Shown here piece by piece: positions 5,519 to 10,519 of a DNA stretch of 10,519 bases. A program made the translations under genes and the position numbers. This DNA is from RGIG5579 sp045544655 (lineage in GTDB: Bacteria; Bacillota; Clostridia; Oscillospirales; SIG627): assembly GCA_045544655.1 (NCBI GenBank), contig JAZPZL010000035.1, positions 1 through 10,519 on the forward strand, read 5' to 3'. Under the pieces are notes generated by a model. It did not search any database. It saw only the letters and a list, made by a program, of their open reading frames with translations, and had not been told where the DNA came from. Position 1 is the first letter of the stretch. Every line of letters begins with the position of its first letter.

Positions 5519-6730
5519 TTATGCATTTGCTTCGTCCAGGTGAATGAGGACACCCTTTTCCCGAAGTTTATTCTGAAGGATTTTTACGTCCAGGGATGCG
5601 AAATCGTCGGTCATGGAAGCGGCAATGCCTGCGGCTTCACCGGTAACGGAACAAGCGGGGATGACACGGGTCAGGTCCCAGCCGGCATCGTCGGTAGAGG
5701 TGATACGACCGGCGGTGATGAGATTTTTGATCTTTTTCCCGAACAGGCTTCCGTAGGGAATTTCGTGACCGCCTCCGCACTTATGCCAGTTGCCGATACA
5801 GCCGATGCTGCTTTCTACGCGCTGTTCCACGTTGGCGTAGATAAAATCCTCCACACCTACGATGCGGCGGGTCATTCTCAGCTCCTGAATGGTGGAGATC
5901 ATAATGGGCTCGATGCTTGCGTCTTCCTTGGTGACCTTCATCTTTTCAATATCGTCCATCATTTTTTCACGACTGTACATCAGCATTTCCGAGTTTTCGG
6001 CGTTATCCAGTCCGGAAAAATGAATGCCCTGTAAAGCACTGTCCAGCTTCGCGCCCTGATAATCGGAGGGGCCGAACATTTTCAGCTTATTCCCTTCTTT
6101 GGATGCGTAGTAATACCAGGAGGAGGGAACGTTGCCTGCGGGGTAAACGGCGGTATCTTCCCCTGCCATTTTGCAGACTACGGCACTGCCGGAGGCATCT
6201 ACCACTGCCTTGACTGCAACGGCTTCTCTTCCGTTGATGCTGTCGATCAATACGTAGCGGATCTTGCTGTCTTCTACGATCACGTCGTCTACTGCCGTTC
6301 CGTAGAGGATGGTAACGCCTTCACTTTTCAAGAGCTGTTCTACGTCGGAAACGAAGTACCAGGGATTATACTGAACTCTAAAGCGTTGCTTGGTGCGTTC
6401 CTCTTTGGTACCGGTGCCTTCCAGCCAGCAGGTGGGGCAGGGGTGCTTATGGGTATCGGCTCCACGCTTGATGGAAAGGCGGAGAAGCTCTTCCGCAATG
6501 CTGTAGCTGACCTGCTTTCCAAAACCGTCACAAAGGGGGAGATAAATGGTTACCAGACCCAAGGTACCCAGTCCGCCCAGGGCAAATTCACGCTCGACCA
6601 AAAGAACCTTTTTTTCCTCGCGTGCCGCCGCCAAGGCTGCTGCAATGCCGCCGAAGCCGCCGCCGCAAACAAGCACGTCGTATTCACCGAACAGGGGAGT
6701 TTGTTTTTCCTTTTCCGTTATAAAAGCCAT
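5519..6730 (-). CDS. FAD-dependent oxidoreductase (FAD_oxidored/PF12831-like)
   Basis: This 403-residue flavoprotein has an N-terminal dinucleotide-binding fold: Y17-D-V-L-V-C-G-G-G-F-G-G with the GxGxxG at 23-28, and acidic Glu46 ending the second strand to bind the ribose. Next is G52-G-L-G-T-L-G-L-V, typical of the family. A D-A-S-G-S-A strand-turn lies at 178-183. The C-terminal FAD motif is N337-L-I-T-A-G-R, followed by D-L-T-R-V-I-P-A-C-S-V-T-G-E-A-A-G-I-A-A. The length fits. A C98-P-T-C101 pair sits in an insertion after the first fold and could be redox-active or metal-binding (inference). Substrate is not deducible from sequence or neighbours. The start is supported by AGGAGT 6 bp upstream and by a good promoter. 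The gene is monocistronic, with no partner gene in its direction. Confidence 0.85.
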   Translation of the reverse strand: MAFITEKEKQTPLFGEYDVLVCGGGFGGIAAALAAAREEKKVLLVEREFALGGLGTLGLVTIYLPLCDGFGKQVSYSIAEELLRLSIKRGADTHKHPCPTCWLEGTGTKEERTKQRFRVQYNPWYFVSDVEQLLKSEGVTILYGTAVDDVIVEDSKIRYVLIDSINGREAVAVKAVVDASGSAVVCKMAGEDTAVYPAGNVPSSWYYYASKEGNKLKMFGPSDYQGAKLDSALQGIHFSGLDNAENSEMLMYSREKMMDDIEKMKVTKEDASIEPIMISTIQELRMTRRIVGVEDFIYANVEQRVESSIGCIGNWHKCGGGHEIPYGSLFGKKIKNLITAGRITSTDDAGWDLTRVIPACSVTGEAAGIAASMTDDFASLDVKILQNKLREKGVLIHLDEANA

Positions 6731-6759
6731 ACCGATACTCCTAGCGTAAGATTTTTATC

Positions 6760-6788
6760 AGTATAGCATAGATAAAAAAAACGGTCAA
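6760..6788 (-). promoter_or_regulatory. Promoter of the FAD oxidoreductase
   Basis: On the minus strand, -35 TTGACC (6788-6783) and -10 TATACT (6765-6760) are separated by 17 bp that include a T8 run. This near-consensus sigma-A promoter would give a short leader of about 22 nt holding the AGGAGT ribosome site. Its -35 lies 16 bp from the -35 of the divergent dus promoter, so one bound factor could affect both. Confidence 0.8.
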
Positions 6789-6804
6789 GAATAATCGGGT
6801 TTTC

Positions 6805-6833
6805 TTTACAAAATGTATTTTATATGATAAAAT
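6805..6833 (+). promoter_or_regulatory. Promoter of the dus gene, abutting the start codon
   Basis: -35 TTTACA (6805-6810), a 17-bp spacer, and -10 TAAAAT (6828-6833), with TG at 6825-6826 forming an extended -10. Only six bases separate the -10 from the ATG at 6840. RNA polymerase usually starts about 7 bases past the -10, so the predicted start site is the A of the ATG or its immediate neighbour. Confidence 0.75.
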
Positions 6834-6839
6834 CGAGCT

Positions 6840-7766
6840 ATGGAAAACAACATTTTGCTCGCTCTTGCGCCCATGGCAGGTGCAGGGGACAGAGCGTTTC
6901 GTGAAACCTGCGCCCTTTTCGGGGTGGATCTGTTTTACACGGAGATGATCTCCGCCAAGGCAGTTCATTTCGGCGATAAGAAGACCGCGCTTCTTGCGGA
7001 AACGGGTGTAGAGGAAAGACCTATTGCCATACAGCTTTTCGGCTCCGATCCCGAGATCGTGGCGGAGGCGGCTATCAAACTCGGAACATCGGATCGGTGT
7101 GATCGCATTGATCTGAATTTCGGTTGTCCCGTTCCCAAGATCGTGAACAACGGGGACGGCAGTGCTTTGATGAAAAATCCCGCTCTTTGCTATGAGATCA
7201 CCCGTGCGGCGGTGGAGGCGTCCCGTCTTCCCGTAACGGTGAAAATGCGGGCGGGCTGGGACAGTGATCATCTCAATGCCCCTGAGATCGCCGTGCTTTG
7301 TGAAAAGGCGGGGGCTTCGGGAATTGCCGTACACGGTCGGACACGGGTGGATTTTTATCGGGACGGTACTATGCGCCCCCAGGTGATACGCGCTGTGAAG
7401 GAGGCGGTATCCATCCCTGTTTTTGCCAACGGTGACGTGACCGACGGAGAAAGCGCCTTGCACCTTTTGGAACAAACCGGTTGTGACGGGCTGATGATCG
7501 GGCGGGGAGCGGTCGGCTCCCCTTGGGTATTTGCCCAGGTGCGCGCGGCTTTGGAGGGGAAGCCTCTTCCCGAAATTGACAAGGCGGAGGCGGTGCGCCA
7601 TCACATAGACCTTGCCTTTCGCTATAAGCCGGAAGCCGCAGGGCGGGAGCTTCGAACCCACATGGCCCATTATATGAAGGGTTTTCGCGGTGCGGCAGCT
7701 CTTCGGAACAAGGTCAGCCACGCGGAAACGAAAGAGGAATATTTGGAGCTTCTTACTTTCTTTTGA
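6840..7766 (+). CDS. dus: tRNA-dihydrouridine synthase, DusB-like
   Basis: This 308-residue flavin enzyme reduces specific uridines in tRNA to dihydrouridine, using FMN and NAD(P)H. A TIM-barrel begins at A10-P-M-A-G-A-G-D-R-A-F-R. The signature D91-L-N-F-G-C-P carries the catalytic Cys96, followed by N-N-G-D-G-S-A-L-M. Next are V134-K-M-R-A-G-W with the FMN-contacting Lys135, A163-V-H-G-R-T-R with His165, and the phosphate-binding N197-G-D and G221-R-G-A. The C-terminal helical tRNA-binding part is compact, so the protein is slightly shorter than the usual 320-330. No ribosome site precedes the ATG. The promoter position implies leaderless translation, and the N-terminus matches the family without needing an earlier start. 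It is the only gene in its transcript here. The exact tRNA position modified cannot be read from the sequence. Confidence 0.92.
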   Translation: MENNILLALAPMAGAGDRAFRETCALFGVDLFYTEMISAKAVHFGDKKTALLAETGVEERPIAIQLFGSDPEIVAEAAIKLGTSDRCDRIDLNFGCPVPKIVNNGDGSALMKNPALCYEITRAAVEASRLPVTVKMRAGWDSDHLNAPEIAVLCEKAGASGIAVHGRTRVDFYRDGTMRPQVIRAVKEAVSIPVFANGDVTDGESALHLLEQTGCDGLMIGRGAVGSPWVFAQVRAALEGKPLPEIDKAEAVRHHIDLAFRYKPEAAGRELRTHMAHYMKGFRGAAALRNKVSHAETKEEYLELLTFF

Positions 7767-7770
7767 GGAC

Positions 7771-7796
7771 CTACTTTCTTTCGAGAAAGAAAGTAG
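7771..7796. repeat. Perfect 11-bp palindromic hairpin after dus
   Basis: CTACTTTCTTT (7771-7781) pairs fully with AAAGAAAGTAG (7786-7796) around a CGAG loop. It begins 4 bp after the dus stop. No T-tract follows on the plus strand, so it is a poor intrinsic terminator, though it could protect the 3' end of the mRNA. Confidence 0.6.
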
Positions 7797-7869
7797 TACT
7801 CATTGACACCGGGATTCTTCCATTGCCATTCGGCTCGAAAGAATCGGGTGTCGGCTGTCGAAAGCCATC

Positions 7870-7894
7870 GAAAAAGGGATAACATCCCTTTTTC
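7870..7894. terminator. Possible weak two-way terminator hairpin
   Basis: GAAAAAGGGAT (7870-7880) pairs perfectly with ATCCCTTTTTC (7884-7894) across an AAC loop. Read as GGGAT/ATCCC followed by T5, it is symmetrical on both strands. It is the best T-tract-bearing candidate to end the dus transcript, though the GC core is short. Confidence 0.4.
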
Positions 7895-8012
7895 TCGCCT
7901 TCCGCAAAGAAAGCTTCACGCTAAGGATCTTTTGGAAAAGAAAGTAGGTAAAGGAAGCTTTATCCCTTTTGAAAAAATAGGAATTACATTTTTTCATTTT
8001 GAAGTTTTTTCG

Positions 8013-8035
8013 GTTCCTTTTTTCAAAAAAGGAAC
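8013..8035. repeat. A/T-rich perfect inverted repeat
   Basis: GTTCCTTTTTT (8013-8023) and AAAAAAGGAAC (8025-8035) are exact reverse complements separated by one base. It lies immediately beyond the dnaJ terminator and may act as an additional transcription stop or be part of the surrounding repeat-rich spacer. Confidence 0.5.
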
Positions 8036-8066
8036 AAAAAAGCACTTGGCAAACGCCAAGTGCTTT
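8036..8066 (-). terminator. Intrinsic terminator of the dnaK-dnaJ operon
   Basis: The stem AAAGCACTTGGC / GCCAAGTGCTTT (8039-8050 with 8055-8066) has a 4-nt loop. On the minus strand it is followed by six T residues and begins 4 bp after the dnaJ stop. The plus strand lacks a comparable T-tract. Confidence 0.88.
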
Positions 8067-8070
8067 CGTA

Positions 8071-9213
8071 TTACTTAAACAGATTTTTCAGTTTTTCACC
8101 AAAGGACTGCTTTTTAGAGAGGTTGGTCGCGTTACAGCTTGTATCGAATTCTCTCAAAAGCTCCTTTTGCTTGGAGGAAAGATTTCTCGGCACCTCGATC
8201 TGCACGGTGAAGTAGAGGTTGCCCCGTCTGGTGCTATGGACGATGGGAATACCCCGTCCCTTCAGGGAGAATTGAGTACCGGTCTGAGTTCCCTCGGGAA
8301 GCTTGTAGGATTCCTTTCCTTCCAGAGTGGGGATCTGAATCTCACCGCCAAGGGTAGCCTCCGCAAAGGAGATGGGAACTTCACAGAAAATATCGTTGCC
8401 TCTTCTGGTAAATACGGGATGGGGACGGATATTGATCTCTACGACCAGATCTCCGTTTTCACCGCCGCGTTTTCCTGCGTGTCCCTGACCTCGAAGGAGA
8501 ATATGTCCACCGTCGTTGATTCCTGCGGGAATATTGGTTTCGAACTTTTTGTTCTTCCGTTCCACGCCGGTACCGCGACAGGTCTTACAGGGTGTTTTTA
8601 TGATCTTACCCGTTCCGCCGCACACGTCGCAAGGGCGGGTCGTCTGCATCATACCCAGCATGGTACGCTGCTGGATGCGGATCTGACCGGAGCCACCGCA
8701 CTTGGAGCAGGTTTCGGGATGGGTACCCTTTTCCGCGCCGCTTCCGCTACAATCGGAGCAGGTTTCGGTACGGGGGAAGTTGATCTCCTTTTTGCAACCG
8801 AAGGCCGCCTCCTCAAAGGAGATGACCAGGCGAACGAGAATATCGTCTCCGCGGATGGGACCGTTGCGGGTGCTTCTTCCGCCGCCCCCGAAGAAGGAGG
8901 AGAAGATATCGCCCATATCAAAGTCCATTCCGCCAAAGCCACCGAAGCCGCCGTAGCCGCCACCGCCGCCTGCGCCGAAATTGGGATCTACGCCTGCGTG
9001 ACCGAATTGGTCGTAACGGCTTTTTTTCTCCGCATCGGACAGAACGGAATAGGCTTCGTTCACTTCCTTGAATTTTACTTCGGCTTCCTTGTCACCCGGA
9101 TTCATATCGGGGTGATATTTTTTTGCCAGCTTGCGGTATGCTTTTTTGATTTCGTCGTCACCGGCGCCCTTGGAAAGCCCCAGTACCTCGTAAAAGTCTC
9201 TTTTTTCAGTCAT
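8071..9213 (-). CDS. dnaJ: Chaperone protein DnaJ (type I Hsp40)
   Basis: This 380-residue full-length type I J-protein delivers unfolded clients to DnaK and stimulates its ATPase in the cytoplasm. In order it has a J domain (residues 5-70, with His34-Pro-Asp36), a Gly/Phe-rich region (about 77-115), and a zinc-binding domain with all four CxxCxGxG repeats (Cys152/155, 169/172, 195/198, 209/212). Then comes a C-terminal client-binding/dimerisation domain including G-D-L-V-V-E-I-N-I and the R-G-N-L-Y-F-T-V-Q motif. No key residue is missing. It lies 66 bp downstream of dnaK and shares its terminator. There is no convincing Shine-Dalgarno before the ATG (the upstream bases are AAAAAGCAAGATC), which is odd for an operon gene. 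A GC-rich hairpin lies in the spacer. The J-domain start leaves little room for another start codon. Confidence 0.97.
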   Translation of the reverse strand: MTEKRDFYEVLGLSKGAGDDEIKKAYRKLAKKYHPDMNPGDKEAEVKFKEVNEAYSVLSDAEKKSRYDQFGHAGVDPNFGAGGGGGYGGFGGFGGMDFDMGDIFSSFFGGGGRSTRNGPIRGDDILVRLVISFEEAAFGCKKEINFPRTETCSDCSGSGAEKGTHPETCSKCGGSGQIRIQQRTMLGMMQTTRPCDVCGGTGKIIKTPCKTCRGTGVERKNKKFETNIPAGINDGGHILLRGQGHAGKRGGENGDLVVEINIRPHPVFTRRGNDIFCEVPISFAEATLGGEIQIPTLEGKESYKLPEGTQTGTQFSLKGRGIPIVHSTRRGNLYFTVQIEVPRNLSSKQKELLREFDTSCNATNLSKKQSFGEKLKNLFK

Positions 9214-9240
9214 GATCTTGCTTTTTCATCATAGACCATT

Positions 9241-9261
9241 CCCCCGAGAGTGCCTCGGGGG
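9241..9261 (-). promoter_or_regulatory. GC-rich hairpin in the dnaK-dnaJ spacer
   Basis: CCCCCGAG (9241-9248) and CTCGGGGG (9254-9261) form a perfect 8-bp stem with a 5-nt loop. In the dnaJ direction it is followed by AATGG and no T-tract, so it is unlikely to be a full terminator. It is better explained as an mRNA stabilising or processing structure protecting the dnaK 3' end, or as a partial attenuator setting the DnaK:DnaJ ratio. Those roles are inference. Confidence 0.55.
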
Positions 9262-9279
9262 AGTTTGGTTTTATCATTT

Positions 9280-10519
9280 TTATTTGTCGGATGCGTCGGT
9301 AAAGTCGGCGTTGTAGTAGCCGTCACCGTCGGTACCGCCCTGAGCGCCACCTTCTGCGCCGCCCTGGGTGGGATCAAAGCCTTGAGCGCCCTCTGCACCG
9401 CCTGCCGCCTGATACAGCTTTTCGCTGATGGCGTAAAGTGCCTGAGTCAAAGCCTCGGTATCTGCCTTGATCTTTTCGTAGTCCTCGCCCTTCAGGGATT
9501 CCTTCAGGGTCTCTACGGCAGCGTTGATGGGAGCCTTATCCTCCTCGGTCAGCTTATCACCTGCATCTGCCATGGTCTTTTCGCACTGGAATACCAGGTT
9601 CTCGGCGTTGTTGCGGGTCTCAACGTTTTCCTTCTGGAGCTTGTCTTCAGCTGCGTGGAGCTCTGCTTCCTTCACTGCCTTTTCAATGTCCTCCTTGGAC
9701 ATATTGGTGGAGGAGGTGATGGTGATGTGCTGCTCCTTGCCGGTACCCTTGGCGCAAGCGGGTACGTTTACGATACCGTTGGCATCAATATCAAAGGTAA
9801 CCTCGATCTGAGGAACGCCGCGCATTGCAGGGGGAATTCCGTCCAGAGTGAATCTGCCGAGGGTCTTGTTATCCTTTGCCATTTCTCTTTCGCCCTGGAG
9901 AACGTGGATCTCAACGGAGGTCTGGTTGTTTGCGGCGGTAGAGTAGATCTGGCTCTTCTTAACGGGGATGGTGGTGTTTCTTTCAATGAGCTTGTTGAAT
10001 ACGCCGCCCAAGGTCTCGATACCAAGGGAAAGAGGCGTAACGTCCAGAAGCAGAACGTCCTTTACGTCACCGCCCAAAACGCCGCCCTGAATGGCTGCGC
10101 CGATGGCTACGCATTCGTCGGGGTTGATGCCCTTGAAGGGTTCTTTGCCGATGAAGTTCTTTACTGCTTCCTGAACTGCGGGGATTCTGGAGGAACCGCC
10201 TACCAGAAGCACCTTGGAAATGTCAGAGGGCTTCAGACCTGCATCGGAAAGAGCCTGACGGGTGGGTCCCATGGTCTTTTCTACCAGATCTGCGGTCAGT
10301 TCGTTGAACTTTGCGCGGGTCAGGGTAGCGTCGAAGTTCTTTGCGCCGTTTGCATCTGCATAGATGAAGGGGAGCGCGATGTTGGTGGACTGCATGCTGG
10401 AAAGCTCGATCTTTGCATTTTCAGCGGCAACCTTCAGTCTCTGGCGGGTGGTATTGTCCTTTCTCAGGTCGATTCCGTGCTCTGCCAGGAACTGCTCTGC
10501 CATCCAGTCGATGAGCTTT
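9280..10519 (-). CDS. dnaK: Molecular chaperone DnaK (Hsp70), N-terminal part outside the window
   Basis: 412 residues of the C-terminal two-thirds are visible, and the frame stays open to the window edge (it reads K-L-I-D-W before the first Met). So this is a truncation by the window, not a short gene. Present are the end of the ATPase domain with V-G-G-S-S-R-I-P (about 10180-10203) and the interdomain linker V-L-L-L-D (10042-10056). The substrate-binding beta domain follows (T-P-L-S-L-G-I-E-T, V-L-Q-G-E-R, G-I-P-P-A, F-D-I-D-A-N-G-I), then the helical lid and a Gly/Gln/Ala-rich tail. The extreme C-terminus ends in D-A-S-D-K, not the more usual acidic E-E-V-type ending. DnaK uses ATP cycles to bind and release unfolded peptides. 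Downstream dnaJ is its co-chaperone. hrcA and grpE probably lie upstream beyond the edge, which cannot be seen. Confidence 0.97.
   Translation of the reverse strand, partial: KLIDWMAEQFLAEHGIDLRKDNTTRQRLKVAAENAKIELSSMQSTNIALPFIYADANGAKNFDATLTRAKFNELTADLVEKTMGPTRQALSDAGLKPSDISKVLLVGGSSRIPAVQEAVKNFIGKEPFKGINPDECVAIGAAIQGGVLGGDVKDVLLLDVTPLSLGIETLGGVFNKLIERNTTIPVKKSQIYSTAANNQTSVEIHVLQGEREMAKDNKTLGRFTLDGIPPAMRGVPQIEVTFDIDANGIVNVPACAKGTGKEQHITITSSTNMSKEDIEKAVKEAELHAAEDKLQKENVETRNNAENLVFQCEKTMADAGDKLTEEDKAPINAAVETLKESLKGEDYEKIKADTEALTQALYAISEKLYQAAGGAEGAQGFDPTQGGAEGGAQGGTDGDGYYNADFTDASDK

Larger units (their letters stand above)
7769..7949. repeat. Palindrome-rich intergenic element bounded by 13-bp inverted repeats
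   Basis: ACCTACTTTCTTT (7769-7781) is an exact reverse complement of AAAGAAAGTAGGT (7937-7949), enclosing 155 bp. Within and beside this span are several further inverted repeats: 7771-7796, 7805-7852 (GACACC/GGTGTC and ATTCTT/AAGAAT arms with a small internal bulge), 7870-7894, and AAAGCTTC (7910-7917) with GAAGCTTT (7954-7961). I see no credible coding potential. It could be an interspersed palindromic repeat, a small non-autonomous element or a structured RNA; no copy elsewhere in the window allows a test. Bases 7950-8012 beyond it are A/T-rich without a gene. Confidence 0.5.

Noticed and set aside
7771..7796. The perfect hairpin after dus as an intrinsic terminator
   Set aside because: The stem is strong but A/T-rich and is followed by TACTCATT, not a T-tract, so it does not meet the intrinsic terminator pattern. 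Kept only as a repeat.
7999..9234. A 411-codon plus-strand frame covering dnaJ
   Set aside because: It is antisense to an unmistakable full-length dnaJ, crosses its terminator, and begins without a ribosome site.
9210..9236. Eight-codon upstream frame overlapping the dnaJ start on the minus strand
   Set aside because: ATGATG followed by Lys/Gln/Asp/His codons ends at a TGA inside the first dnaJ codons. It could be a leader peptide coupling translation, but it has no proper ribosome site and is short enough to occur by chance.
1..10519. CRISPR array, toxin-antitoxin pair, phage or transposon gene, novel defence system
   Set aside because: No regularly spaced direct repeats, transposase/integrase motifs or small toxin-like gene pairs were seen. 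All gene-sized spans are covered by the listed genes, and the gaps are short except for the repeat-rich one after dus.

Overview
The window reads as chromosomal sequence of a Clostridia-type Firmicute, probably a gut or rumen Oscillospiraceae/Ruminococcaceae-like lineage. This placement is inference. It rests on strong AGGAGG-type ribosome sites, T-tract intrinsic terminators, lipoproteins with a short L-A-S-C lipobox, a helix-turn-helix regulator fused to membrane helices and a zinc ribbon, an HPr-like/lipid-kinase pair, a cysteine desulfurase/DUF3343 pair, and dnaK followed by dnaJ. Ten protein genes are supported, nine complete and one (dnaK) cut by the right edge. I see no rRNA, tRNA, CRISPR, insertion sequence or phage gene. 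Most of the window is ordinary core or conserved accessory sequence.

Left part (1-2819): a plus-strand pair (HPr-like protein lacking the phospho-histidine, then a YegS/DgkB-type lipid kinase) converges on a minus-strand pair (DUF3343 putative S/Se carrier, then a class-V aminotransferase-fold cysteine desulfurase). One bidirectional terminator between them overlaps the kinase stop codon. A clear sigma-A-type promoter at 2712-2740 drives the next block.

Middle part (2820-6839): two consecutive predicted lipoproteins. The first has a carbohydrate-esterase-family-2-like architecture but has lost the catalytic Ser and His, so it is probably a pseudo-esterase. The second is a small secreted protein of unknown function. 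Then come a membrane-anchored XRE regulator and, converging on it across a strong shared terminator, a FAD-dependent oxidoreductase.

Right part (6840-10519): the oxidoreductase and a tRNA-dihydrouridine synthase gene diverge from back-to-back promoters. The dus promoter is placed so that transcription should start at or next to the A of its ATG, giving a leaderless mRNA. After dus, about 300 bp of non-coding DNA is packed with inverted repeats (7769-8035) before the terminator of dnaJ. dnaJ and dnaK lie on the minus strand in the order dnaK-dnaJ, separated by 66 bp that holds a GC-rich hairpin without a U-tract. dnaJ has no convincing Shine-Dalgarno.

The observations most worth checking are the CE2-like pseudo-esterase, the His-less HPr, the desulfurase/DUF3343 pair, the leaderless dus transcript, and the palindrome-rich intergenic element.
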